Shown here: positions 43,983 through 56,600 of the stretch, piece after piece
Layout: each line of letters begins with the position of its first letter
Numbering within the stretch: position 1 is the first letter of the stretch
NCBI GenBank assembly: GCA_028641055.1
Contig: CM054061.1
Span: forward strand, 115,018,019 to 115,082,018
Source of the DNA: Alopecurus myosuroides
Taxonomy: Eukaryota > Streptophyta > Magnoliopsida > Poales > Poaceae
Length of the DNA stretch: 64,000 bases
Reading direction: 5' to 3'
Notes under the pieces: generated by a model
Seen by the model: the letters and a program-made list of their open reading frames with translations, nothing else
Told to the model about the DNA's origin: nothing
The model's database searches: none
Translations under genes and position numbers: made by a program

Positions 43983-46918
43983 ATGGCCGGTGGAAAGAAA
44001 CGCGGCGCTGCTGTTTCCGCATCCGGGGAAGCTTCAGCGCAACCTGCGCCGCGCTCGGGCGACTGGAGGTCGCCCAACACCACAGAAAAAGCGTCAAGGA
44101 GATGCAGCGGGAAGGACTACTGCCAGCGGAGTCCGAGAAGCGGGTGCGCCCCGGCAAGAAGGAGGAGGTACCCAATCCGCAAGCGAACGAACGCGTGGTC
44201 TTTGCGGACCACGTGTCGCGCGGCCTCTCTTTCCCCCTCCATCCATTTCTTCTCGGGTTGCTGTATGTCTATGGCATACAGCTTCACGATCTTCCCCCGA
44301 ATGCGGTGCAGCACATATCGTGCTTCATCGTGTTCTACGAATGCTTCCTAGGCATTCGCCCACATTGGGGGCTCTGGAGGGCTCTCTTCAAGGTTCGGAT
44401 CTTCCGCGAGAAATCGCAGGTAGACTCCGAACCTGGCGAGCCGCTACGCACGGGTGGCTTCGGGATCCAAACTCGATTGGAGTCCAGCTACTTCAACATG
44501 CACTTCATCGACTCCGCCCAGGGATGGAGGAAAAAATGGTTCTACGTCATCGACAACAGCTCGGGTGGAACTCATGAATTCCACCCGTTCGCTGTTCTGA
44601 AGAAGAGGAAGTCCTGGGCGCACAAGCTGTCGACTGAAGAAACCGAGGTCGTCACGCCGCTACTCGCCAGGGTGGCTGCCCTTCGCGACCAGAGTGCTGG
44701 GGTTGTATTAAACGGACCGCACCTGGCGGCCGTCTTCCTCAGGCGCAGGATCCAGCCTCTGCAACTCAGGCCTTCCACAATGTAGGAGTAACAAGGCTCT
44801 GAGGACCCTAGCCGAGTGAGTCGCGAGGAGCTCTCGAACATCGAGTTCGAGAAGAAGATCGCGGCTATCACTAGCCTGAAGGTGGGAGAGAAATTTCCCG
44901 ACTGCACAGTTGCAGCCTTTGACGCGTCGAAGCCTCCACCAGCCACGGTGAGTTTATTCTTCTCCTCTTCTTTTATTTTCTTGTTTGTTCTGAGTTTCAG
45001 TCGAATGAATTTTTCCTTGCTTGAATTTTTCCTTGCTTTCTTCTGTTTCCATAGAGTTTGTCCATGGCCACCTGCTACCCTCCTGTATACGGGGCGGAGG
45101 CCTCGGAGTTGTTGGCGAGTAACCTGGAAGGCACAGTCGACACCAGTGTTGCCGACGCTTCTTCGAGCTCCGACCAAGATTCTTCGGATGACGCAGGAGA
45201 CTCGGGTGGCGATCGTTATAAACGCCGTCGGGTAGAAGGTGATGAGGCCACTTCTAAGGACAACTCCTTGGAAGAGTCGCCCGGGAAGGAGCCCGTCAAC
45301 GCTACTCCTCTACAAACGCGCTCCCCTTCCTCCTCATTCCCAGTTATCCAAACCGCCTGGAATGTGGATATGCTGGATGAGGATGAAGACGATGAGTAAG
45401 TTTTTTCTCCTCGTTCTTAGTCGAACGTTTTTCCTTTGCATCTGTGGACGCTTTGTCTTTTTTCGCAGCCTGCAAACCATTAGTCCTCGCAGGTACGCCT
45501 CTTCTCTTCCTCCCGAAAGGAAGAGTAAGACAGGAGCGGCGGATGAGGCTCCCACTGCAGGCATCGTCCAGAATTCGCCCAGCGTAGCCCCCAAGGCGGC
45601 GACTATGGAACATGAAACTCCTAGTTTAGCTGCCGGGGCTTCAGCTTCAAAGGAGGTGTCGGGTAGCTCCGCAGATCCCCTCTCCCGTGCCAAGGGCCAG
45701 GTAAATTCTGTTACTTGTCTTTAATTTGTTTATCGGGTGCACGACAGTGCTCCCGATGGGAGTAGCCCCGGAGGCTGTAGTCGATCACATGTGATCGGCT
45801 ACAGGCTCAAAAACTGTCTTTTCCTTCTTCTTGATTTTATCGGGTGCACGGCAGTGCTCCCGATGGGAGTAGCCCCCGAGGCTGTAGTCGATTGAATGTA
45901 ATCGGGTACAGGCTCCAATTCTTCTCTTATAATTCTTCTATCTCTGAATTTCTTGCAGTCGCTCGTTGACTCCCTTGCGGCGATTGGGCGCCGTGTTGTT
46001 CTTGCCGAATCTGACTGTTCGTTCCTTCGAGCGGAGCGCAGTCGACTCACTTCTGAAAACGAGCTTCTTCGAAGTAAGCTCAGCCCCCTTTATTTTTGTG
46101 TTTGCACGTTTTCTATTAGTTCTTCGATTCTGATAGATATTGTTGTGCAGCTCAACTTGAGTTTTCGAAGATCGAGAAAGACGATGCTTCTACTCGGGCA
46201 ATATCTCTAGAGGCTGAGCTGGCGGCTGTTCGCCAAGATCTGGAATCCTCCCGCATGTCTTCGGCTGACCTTGAAGGGAAGCTTGCTTCTGCCCAAGAGG
46301 CTTTGAAGAAGTTGGACACGGCCAGCGCCAAGGCGGATGCTGATCTTGTCGACTTTATCCGTCCCCTTGCCGGGCGCTTTGCGGGTAAGTTATTTTTGGT
46401 TTGTAATTTGCCTTCTGCTATCTTGATTCTTGACGTTCTTTTTCTTTGTAGGTCTTCTGGGCGTTCCTCTAGAAAATCCAGGAATCCAGCGGGTGGACGC
46501 GCTGACGGACTCCCTCGCTCAGCTCAGGAGGCATGCCGAAGGAATTTGCTCCTTGGTCAGCAACGCTACTCGAGTGTTGACGCAGCTGCATGGTCGCCTT
46601 CTCGTCAATGCTTCCTCTCCACCCGCGCTAGATGACTTGCTGAAGATCTTCTCGGAGAGCAACCTCCTGGATGCCTACGCGGTTGCTCAGTCGGAGTCTG
46701 GGGCGAAGACAGCCATCCAGTTCGCGCTGGCGCATGGAGTTAGCGGCTTGGAGGAGGCTTATTCGGATCTCCCAGTCGACCCCTCCACGGGCAAAAAGGT
46801 ACAACTCTCTCGTTTTGGCGAGCCAGCCACCATCCTTGCTCGGAAGCTGTCTGAGCTGTTTGCTCGACGTAAGGGAGGGACGACTGCCGCGAGTGGGAGC
46901 ACCACTGTAGCTTCTTAG
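43983..46918 (+). pseudogene. Spliced antisense gene of element K (Transposase_28 / 'putative gypsy type transposon' family)
   Basis: Six exons with GT-AG introns can be joined in phase: 43983-44947, 45055-45395, 45469-45700, 45959-46073, 46151-46384, 46452-46918 (TAG stop). Exon 1 starts MAGGKKRGAAVSASGE. It carries the plant domain known as putative gypsy-type transposon (PF04195-like, about 44200-44560), with FPLHPFLLGLLYVYGIQLHD and QGWRKKWFYVID. Exons 2-3 are acidic and Ser-rich with KRRR. Exons 4-5 look like coiled coil (ERSRLTSENELLR, DLEGKLASAQEAL). Exon 6 is a helical tail. Damage is confined to exon 1: a frameshift between about 44080 and 44100, and TAG and TAA near 44783-44791. It runs opposite to K pol, between integrase and 3' LTR. 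Extra ORFs at this place are known in Tat elements; their function is unknown. Confidence 0.75.
45730..45915 (+). repeat. Tandem repeat in intron 3 of the K antisense gene
   Basis: Two copies (about 108 bp apart) of a unit with GTGCTCCCGATGGGAGTAGC, then GGCTGTAGTCGAT and ATCGG(C/G)TACAGG. CTCCC GAT GGGAG forms a small hairpin, and CTGTAGTCGAT pairs with the later ATCGGCTACAG. The same CTCCCGATGGGAGTAGCC core recurs at about 47038, and AGTAGCCCCCGAG lies in the LTR near 42762. Confidence 0.65.
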
Positions 46919-47136
46919 GCTTGTATGTCTTTTTCTTTACCAGCTTGATTGTAATGAACCTTGGGATGTATTCATGTATTTTCACTGTCTTTAATCGAGG
47001 TGTTCTTCTGAAAACGCTTCTTGCAATTGTTTGTCTTCTCCCGATGGGAGTAGCCCCCGAGCACCTGGTGAATAGGTGGTGAATATATCTCGAGTAGGGC
47101 ACCTTATTCCTTTAATCTTCTTTTTGCTCTTCAGGT

Positions 47137-47354
47137 AGCCGAGGTAGCCGCAGAACCCTCAAGTGTACCTGCTGCCCGAGCTGACCCGCTTGTTGCCGCC
47201 GTTGGGGCTTTGGCGGGTCTCCGTGATCGTGTAGCCGATGGTGAGCGCAAGCTGAAAACATTGCGTGGGGTAGCCGATGTGGCGAAGTCCAAGCAAAACT
47301 GGCGACTGAACGCGAGCAGTTTGTGATGGACGAGTTGGCTTCCCTTGCTAGGTA
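47137..47354 (+). pseudogene. Additional exon-like segment downstream of the K antisense gene
   Basis: A polypyrimidine stretch and CAG (acceptor-like, near 47133-47135) lead to an open segment VAEVAAEPSSVPAARADPLV, then ALAGLRDRVADGERKL. After one frame change it reads KLATEREQFVMDELASLAR and a TAA. The heptad-like, charged character matches exons 4-5. It may be an alternative last exon, or the end of a longer version of the gene. Exon 6 already ends with its own stop. Confidence 0.45.
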
Positions 47355-47386
47355 ACTGATGTGTAAGTAATACAACCCCCAAGTCT

Positions 47387-47516
47387 TCTGCCCCGTATAC
47401 GTTGAAAAATGGCGTGTAGTTTGTGGACCGGTTTGGAGTTGTGCGGAGGCTCCATAGTACTAAGGGTAGCTCTTCGGCCCAATGCCCTGCTGCTGGGTGT
47501 AGACGATCGAGTAGAC
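47387..47516 (-). pseudogene. Element K integrase, C-terminal part (after J insertion)
   Basis: Continues the integrase of 63423-64000 across the J insertion: minus-strand text AAGHWAEELPLVLWSLRTTP, then YTPFFNVYGAE. It is joined to the upstream part at the duplicated TAGAC. Integrase similarity ends at about 47387, where the sequence runs into the segment holding the antisense exon, so the integrase C-terminus is missing. Confidence 0.7.
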
Positions 47517-50500
47517 TGTAAGGACCCCAGACCGGCAGTCTGAAACCCTACGTATGCATACATTCACGATCCCAGAAAGATCAGTCGTGAACAACATACA
47601 CAGTTGGCACACAGAAATACATCATCCATTACACGAATACACAAAGGTATTACATAAAAGATCACATGATCAAGTTTAACGCAACTGCCACATGGGGCAG
47701 GCAACTTATCAAACACAGCGGAAGACAAATAAAACACAACGTAGTTGAGCCCAAGTCACGCCTTAACCTACAGGCTGCTGACCCGGAGACGATCCTAGTT
47801 CGCAAAGCCGTCAACTCCGTACTTCTCTTCATAGAACTCCTTCGGAGGCTCCTTCTCCAAATCTGGTAAGTAGATACCAGGGGCGAAACCATAATGAGTA
47901 CATTTGAATGTACTCAGCAAGACATCCATCATATCACTTACCAACATGCAAGTATGCTTATATGGTGGAATAGGTAGGCTATAAATAGGGTTCACTACCA
48001 ATGGTGTTCATATATGATGACACCACAGTTGCAGTCAAGTTTATCTGCATCTTCGTTGAAGAAGATACTTCAGAAGAAAATAAAATAATATAGTTCTATT
48101 TATCTTGTAGATATCTCATGTACAAGAGGTTTTGTAGAGTTTTGTTAAAGAATATTTTCTCTTTGCAAAACTTCTTGGAATCAGTTTCCAGAATTCTTGC
48201 TTAGAGTAGAAAAGGTTTTCTTTGCAAAACATTTTGTTTTGTATAACATCATCTGGCTTTTCATCATCGACGATACCTCCACGGTATAAGTTTCCATTCC
48301 TTTCCGAACTTCACAAGTTCATCATTTCCAGTATTTCACAAATACAATTCCTTTTCAAAAACTTTCTCTTTTGAAAACATTGACACAATGCTAGCTACAT
48401 GGCCATTCAACTGTCCATATCCGAGGACGCGGCTTCTTCGAAAAAGTTATACTCTGCAGAGGTGTACACATCCACCAGATCCAGTACACCTCCCGTGAAC
48501 AATCACGGACTGTAACAACAGTATGTAAACATCAGGTATCTGATCATAACCATCCACTATGTTCAAGCTAGAATATGCCTATCTCTCAGATGAGTTTTAC
48601 CACATCCCCGGCACCGAGCTAATCCCCGCCAAGCCAGGATGCCTCAACTGATGCATCCGGAGGGAAAATTAATCCCACACTTTATATGTCTCCACGACAT
48701 TCGGTTCAGAGGATCGCATCCCCTATAGCACACTGAGATAGCACACACTAATAAGAACAAACTTCAAGTTAAGCCCCTTGCCCATGTTGGGGTAGGGTGG
48801 CAGTACGGTAAAGGTTGTCCGGCGAAGACTAGGTTATGTGTCATTTTTGAAAACACCACTTTCTCAAAAATGACCACTTCCACATTCCTCCGGAGAACAA
48901 GGATCCGCCTTTTCTCCGGGTTTTTCCGTAAAGCCTTTGTTTTGTAGAATCACAATTTTAGGGTGTCCATTTAGGGACTAGTATATTTGATGGTAATAAA
49001 TACCATATGGTGTCTTATGGGCTTGGTATTACCAAGTTTAACTACTGGCATGATAGTAACCTATAATATAGTATAGTAGTAAATTCCACATCAAAAATAG
49101 TTTTGATAATCAAGTTTTTGTAAAACTTCAGAGGTAAAACATGCATGATAGATAATGATAAGTATTGTATCAGCAAGCATCAGGATGGCTTGCCTGGTAT
49201 CTCTTGTGTCCCTGGTTTTGGAGTGACTGGAACTTGAAACAGATCTTCACGACACTTCCTTCCTCTTCGTTTTCTAACGTCGTAAAAGGAATAAAGGACA
49301 CACATTCAGAACCAAACAAGGCAAGCAACCATACATAATAATACATACAGCAAGGAAATCTAATAATAACAAATCGCACAATTATTAATGGAGACAAACA
49401 ATCAAACAAACCTACTTGGCAGAAATGCCATTTAATAAGACAACTTAAGGTTGGAGGAAAATAACTCACAACCTTAATATCATGGATTCAGTGGGTGTGC
49501 CACTCTCATACCAAGATATTAATAAACCCAAAATACACTTAGTTTCACAAGGGTGAGACTACTAAAAGTGTATAAAACATGCACAAGAATAAGCATGGCA
49601 ATGGGTCTGTCAACCACACCACAAAAAGAAAAAGGTAGCTAATCTGCTAAGCCTAAATTCACATCAAGAATAACTAAGACACATGATTTGAAAAAGTTAC
49701 TTTTACAAATCAGTGAGCCTACACAAGTGTAACAAGGTAATAGACTCATCATAAAACACACAATTTCTCATAGTGAGAACAATAGAAACAATGACTAAAA
49801 AGGAGGAATCCTATAGACATGCTTCTACTAAGGGTTTGCTATGCAAGCATGCATAACAAGTAAAATACTAAAATGCAAACAAGGAACCATGTTATCATAA
49901 TGGGAATGAAAACATGTCCTCATGCAAGGATACACAAATATCTACCAAACACAAGTTGGCAGGAAAAATAATTCAACACAAAAACTGCTAAGGAAACTAG
50001 TACTACTTAAACATGAAGAATCAATGGATGCATTTCAATCAAGTAATTGAAATACAACCAGAGGGTCCATGTCATAAAAACAGTAGTGAAAAACATCTAT
50101 TCTTTCTATAACAAAAATATCCCGGTTAACAAAACAATGCATCAATTTGCAGGGCAACTCCTACATACTAGTGGTAATAAAAAGGGCATTACTAGAGGAA
50201 TCAAACAACACTCCAAGAATGGATTTTTCCTAGAAAGCCACACATGATTATAACCACTTAAAAACAGAATCATACCCATTTTTGTTTAGCACCAAAATTC
50301 CCAAACCAAAAATACTAGGCACTCATTAGTTATGAAACTACATAAAAGAAATACATCTAGTGTGGGGGAAATAATGTTTCCACCAAAAATGCAATGAAAC
50401 CAGTGGGTGTTCCACTAGAATAACAAAGCATTAAGAGGTCGCAATGCCTCTGGTCATACTTGACAAAAATTAGCAAAAACCTAAACTAGCACCTAGTGCA

Positions 50501-53500
50501 ATAACAATACTAGCAGAAAATAATAGGGTGCTTAAATAAGCAAGGCAATGCTACTCATGCTATTATTTTCACACAAGTGAAAACTTTAGGGGTCAAGTAC
50601 TCATAAAAACATAATCAAAATGCTACTGGTCCTATGGAGACAACACAAAAATATGTGGCTTCTCAACCACAAATATTTTGCTAAAAATTCTACACATGAG
50701 AGAATTTTTCCATACATTCTCATAGTCATGACAAAGCTACTCATGCTTTTCTACCAACTCAATTGCAAGCTAGCAGAGGTGATAACCACACAATATAAGT
50801 ACCAACATGGTACTGGATCCAATCAAAAAATCCAAGTGCTTGCACATCAATTCATCACTCAAAAATGCTATGCAAGTATTACTAGAGAATAATCAAATGC
50901 TTATTAACAAAAATCCTATTTCTTCTCCACTCAAGTCCAAACAATATAACATGCTAAAATAGCTAAGTAAACCTTATAAAACAAGTTCACACAACTTATA
51001 CATGCTAGAAAACAATATTGTAACACAAAAATATAATCACATAATTTAAATAGCTAAAATGCCAAAATGGCAGAAACAGGTGAAACAAGGATCTGTCCAC
51101 CAAAAATTCTAGGATGCTCAAACAATTAAACCCTTCTAGGTTTGGATAGCCCTAAACATATACAAGACCATCCAGTTGAGTTTGCATCAAAATTCATCTT
51201 TAATTAATTTATAAAAATCACCAAAGTGCTCTCTGGTGTTTTACCAAATTGCATGCCATTTCAAAAATATAATTAATTTGGAAACGAGGTTAATTGATCC
51301 AGTTAGGAAATTTCAAGTGCTTTCCAATGCAATTGGCCTCACTTCATTCTGAGTTGTGAAATAAAAATGGTGCTCATTTTGGTTTTTATGGTACCTGTTG
51401 CCAAATCATTTTTAATTTCAAAAATGTTCATCCAAAAGTAGATCTACAAATTGGATGTGGTTTAGATTTAGTTTAAGTACCACTGTAAATTTTGGTTTGG
51501 TCAAATTCATCTTTTAGGTAGTATTTTAGAGCCAAAAGTAAACATGCTACATTCTGTAAAAATAAAAATGGAAAATAAGCTGGGATGGGCCAGATCCACA
51601 AACGGGCCGGCCAGATCTAGATGCACCGCGGGCAGATCTACCCTCTGCGGCTGACCAGCGGGCCAGTAGCCACGGTGGCAGCCACGCGGGCAAGACCAGG
51701 CCCACGTGCAGGTTCAACGCTTCCCACGCGCGGGCTCGAGGTGCTGACATCAGCGTGATGCCAGGACGGCGTCATCGCCGGCGGAACGGATTCCGGCGAG
51801 CGGCAATCGAGCGAAGACGGCCATCATTAGTCGATTCGAGGGCACCCACGCAATGGTCTCGACGAGGGGAACCCAATGGAGGCACCCTCGCTTCCCGGGA
51901 AGCAAGCGGAGGGCGGCGGCAATGGCAACGCGCGGCGGCCGGAGAACTCGCACGGCACGGCGGCGACTTAGGGCGTTAGAGAGGGGGAAAAAGGGCGGCG
52001 GGGGTTGCCTTGCTCACCGTGAACACGCGGGGCTACTCGGTGACGGAGGAGGAAGCTCGTGGCGGCGGCAATGGCTCGCCGGAGTTGTCGGGGTCGGAGA
52101 AGAAAGGTCGACGGCGCGGCCACCACGATTCGTCCCACCTCGATTCCTCCTGCAGGGAGGTCTACCACGGCAAGGCGAAGAGGATGAGCACCACGGAGAG
52201 CGGCGGCGAGCTCCTCAGTGGCCAATCGACGGCGAGCTCAAGAAACTAGGGTTTCGGGTTTGGGGATTTGCACAGTGAGAGAGAGGGAGAGCTCGTGGGG
52301 GGGGGGGGGGGAGAGAGAGAGGGGGGCATGTGGGCAGACACACGCACATGGGGGGCCTCTTATCCTCGACGTTTCCTTCCACTCGAAGCCATGGCCTAGG
52401 TGTTCTGTGTATCTACAGAGAGCTAGAGGTAGGAGATGACTTGGATTACTTTTAGGTCCCTGCAATTTTACAAATAGGTCCTTTCTTACTCTGTAAAATG
52501 TGATTTTCACCAAGCAAACAAAGTCAAAATTTAAAATCCTTTTGCCCAAAATTCTTATTTTTTGAGATGCACAACATATGTGAAAATTGGCTCAATTAGA
52601 TAAACTTCATAATTCAAAGTTGTTCAAATTTGAATTCTTACATAAATGGACATTGAATTTATTTGACTACTTAGGAGTTTCCAAAAATGATAATGTTTGG
52701 CACACATTCCTTATTTGATGTGTTCCTTATGTGGTAGAAAATTCAAGTCATTTAGAGTTACTTCATAGAACAAACTTGTTCAAATTCCAAAAAGGTGCTG
52801 TCAAGAAAACAGGGTTTTTTGGCAACTTAAGTTATTCAAAAACTTGTGCCCTTTTTGGTTTTCATCCTTATTTATGATATAGAGCACGTGGTATTTATTT
52901 CATGGCAGTTGGGAAAAGTTTGTAGAACAAACTGGTTCAAAATCCCAAATGTTGCTGTGGAGAAAATTCATGTTTTCAGGGCTTTAATGGATTCAATTCT
53001 TGGTCTCCTCTTGTGTGTGTTCCTTATTTTATATAAGGAAGCAATGGTATTAATTTCAGATCATTTGAGTAAAGTTTCCAATAGTAACTTGTTTTAATTT
53101 TCTGTTTCTGGAAATATTGGAATTTCTATTTAATAAGGCACTTGGCTTTTCTTTAACAATGCTTTGCCAAAATATTTATGTGACTAGAGATAGCAAGTCA
53201 ATGCTCTCCAATACCTTTGTTTTTAATCTTGCAAGGTTGGAAAAACATTTGATAATATTTTGGTGAAGCATTTAAGAATGCCTCTTTTTCTGATAATCTT
53301 TTAGGGAAATTTTATTAAGTGTTTCCTCTTTCTTAATTTAGGTCTTGGAATGATATTCAACAAGTATGAGATTCATAAGATGTTTTTGGAAAACTCTTTG
53401 ATCAATATTTACTTTAGAAAATATTGCTAAGGTCATTGGAACAATATGTTGAATATTTTTATCCCTGGAACAATATGTTGAATATTTTTAGTTCACTGCT

Positions 53501-53646
53501 TTGCTATCCTTTTAAGTTTGCAAGTTTATATAATTAGTTTGTTTGGTTGCACTTAAACAACCACAAAAAAACACAACCAAGGTTTATTAGTAAAGCAATT
53601 AGCAAAACAACTGTGTTAACAGGTATTCCAAAATTGGGATGTGACA
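47517..53646 (-). repeat. Element J 3' LTR (left copy)
   Basis: 6130 bp. Mostly AT-rich, with a GC-rich island at about 51590-52260. It contains a 29-bp-period duplication at 53437-53490 and a G-run/GA microsatellite near 52298-52325 that is longer here than in the right copy. No credible protein-coding gene. Confidence 0.9.
51590..52420 (-). other. GC-rich gene-like island in the J LTR
   Basis: Strongly GC- and CpG-rich against an AT-rich background. On the minus strand a CT repeat is followed by AAACCCGAAACCCTAG, a common start of grass 5' leaders. Then comes an open frame of 85 codons (52225-51968, MATEELAAALRGAHPLRL). A weak TATA-like GATAAGAGG lies upstream near 52360. It may be the LTR promoter and leader, or a captured gene fragment. 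I do not call a gene. The same island is in the right LTR (about 61374-62200). Confidence 0.4.
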
Positions 53647-56600
53647 GGTCTTCCCCCCTTAAAAAGAATCTCGTCCCCGAGATTCACAAGCGAGGACTAA
53701 GGGAGGGCCAACAAACACAATGTTAGCGTTGGAGTGCAGGTGCTTCCCCCCTTTGACTTTTCTTGGGAGGCGGGGTACTTCCCTAAATTAGCAAATTCAC
53801 TTTTAAAAAGTACACCCGTACTATTTTAGGTCCAAAACTTTTGTTTCCTAGTTTGAACAAAAATTAAGGTTAGTGCAGAACTACCTGGAAATGTATCGTC
53901 AATTATTACATGAGTTTCTAGCTAAATCCCACCTATTACATACCACATATGGAGTGGTGTACCACTCTCATAACAAGGTATATAAGAAGCTAAAAATATA
54001 GCTTGTGAGTGCAAAGGTTAGGTTGCTAAGGTAAAATAAACAGACAGAACAATACCCATGGCAGTGGATATTACTCACCACAAGCAACTATCACTTATTA
54101 TGTTCATGATTTTAGTTGGATATTTTAGTTTCATAAGATACTATTAAGCACAATCGTAACACCAGTATAAACTCATGCTAAGGTAAAACATTTAAACAAA
54201 ATCCAATAAGCAAGCAAACAACACCACAGATGAATAGACTATTTATTCACTAGGTTATTGTTTATTAGAGGTTTTGGAATCCATCAATCATGAACAATTA
54301 GCAAACAACCAGTAGCTAAAAGCTAATGGATTCAATCATAAATATGCTCTAAAACACCATCTTTACACAAGATGAAACTCCTATTTCACAGGCATAAAAA
54401 AAAAGTCTGCACAAATAACACACTAGTATGAAAAATCTACACCAGCGTGCTATAAGAGATAATCATATCCTATAACCATAGAACATGAAACTAAATAATT
54501 CTTGGCATGATAACATAAGTAATAACTTCCTAAACATGCTATATCTACACATATTCTCATAAATTAAAAGAGGGTAATACTAGAGCAAAACTCACCATTT
54601 TCTAGTGGTGAAACTAGTTCATCTCTAGAGAAGCAAACAATGCTATCATGATGTTTAAACTTAAACAATCAAGTCATGAATATAAGTGTACCTAATAACA
54701 TTACACAAAACTTACTCATGTTATTAAGCACAAACACCAAAGCAATCCCATGATACAACTATTAAACATGCATAAATTAATTCTAGCAATTTATGTTTTT
54801 TTTTTCTTAAACCAATTCCTAGCAAACAAGCAAGGTATAAATCACACAACCAGTAGCTATGAAATTAATGAAAAGTTATCTAAACCTTTTCAAAAATCCA
54901 TACACTCAATTTAAAATTATTCACAAACAATCTACCAATCAAGAGGAATTTACTTTATTTGCGAACAATTTAATTTTAGCACACGATAGTGAAACATTTC
55001 TTAACATGATACCCCTAAGGAATATTATGCTAACAAAAGGATCACACCTAAACATACTAGTATTTACTAATAAGAAATAAACTTCTCACTTGCATAAGTG
55101 AAAAGAAACAATTATATTTTCCATGGTGGAAAATAGAAATCAATCACATAGTGGAACATGCTATTTTCACACATGTGTATGGTTGGGGATTTTCATCCTC
55201 AAGCCAAAATACAATGGGACCAGTGGGCTATGGCCTACTAATACCAAGTAAAAATAGGTACTAAGCCTCTGGTTACTCATGAAAAACTTTGCATACAAGA
55301 TAAAAATATAAGGCTATTTAATCTAGTGAAGCAATACTAGTGCATATTGATATCAATGCTTTCACATGCTTTATTATTAAGAGACATGCAAGCTATCATA
55401 GGTACAAGCATCAAAATAACAGTACCTAAATGGTACTGGACTCAAAGAAAACATAGCACAAAATCTACTAAGAAGGTATACACAGATCTCACAATACTTC
55501 CAATTAATAAACTAGAAGGTAACAAATGCTATTTCTTTTTTTATTCGAGTTTTCAATCATGCACACACTTTCTAGGGTAGATTTATTGTAATAAAACAAC
55601 ACAATAACAAGTCCTAACAACTCCATATAAGTTAGGAAGCAAGATTGAACAAAACAGAAATTTATTTCAATCAAGAGCACACAAAGAAACAAAAACAGGA
55701 AAACTGTTGTTTTCTAGATCTATCATAACCATTTCATCGTTCCCTTAATTTCTAAACACCCAATCTCATAGTACCTAAAATGTCTATTAAGATTTGGTTT
55801 CCAAAGTAGATACACCCGATATCCTATTGACTAGTAAACGAATAGGTCATCATCTTATTTTCTCGTGACTTCTCCTTTTTACCAACTAGATTAAAAGGTG
55901 TCCTAAGTCACTTAATTCCTTGGTTTAGAAAGAGTTGTCAGTAGTTCGCATGCTTTGGTTAGGTGTCAACCTAAGATTAGAACAAAGCATGTTAGTCTTG
56001 TTAGCTTTTTAATTAATAGTGTTTGTCCGACAAGATACGACTAGAGTCATACGTCGAATATTGAATTGTGCTCTTTTGATTGGCTTTTTAGGGGGTTTGC
56101 GCATCATGGCATGTGAAGACTTATTTTGCACCTTTCTCCATAGGAGGGAGGTATATAACTTTTTAAAAGGGGATTTCTCTTGTTTGGTCTTTTAAAAAGG
56201 GACATAAAGAGGTGCGACATTTAGCCAACAGGGCAAAACGAGTCTTTTGCAAACAGACAAACATAGAGGTTTTGGTCAGTATTGGTTGGTTTTATTCACG
56301 CCTTTACTTCTTTGAGGGATTTCGTTGTTGGAGCTTTATCAGTTGGAGTGCATCACTGGTAGAAACGCTATCAACTCGTGTGGATTGATGGTCCTCTATT
56401 TAGGTCCAACGGTGCTTTCATTAATTGTGGGGGAGATGGTGGTGGTTCACGACGGGTCGCATTATGAAGCGAAAACAAGTATAAGTCTAAGCAACAAATT
56501 CTTGTTTTTGAATGCTATACAAACATTTTTGCTTGCAAAAATTTAACACGAGGCGATTCAAAAACAAGAGCGGGGCAAGCACAAATCTGCAAATTTTTAG

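Noticed and set aside
44572..45177. Minus-strand ORF of 201 codons opposite exon 1-2 of the K gene
   Set aside because: It crosses a GT-AG intron of the plus-strand gene and has no recognisable domain; a shadow of GC-rich coding sequence.
51853..52278. Arg-rich plus-strand ORF of 141 codons in the J LTR, repeated at 61637-62062
   Set aside because: It is open because of GC-rich composition, runs against element transcription and shows no domain. The island is reported as non-coding.
54859..55580. Possible genes in the J internal domain
   Set aside because: Only short frames with biased composition and no gag or pol motif; consistent with a non-coding LARD core.
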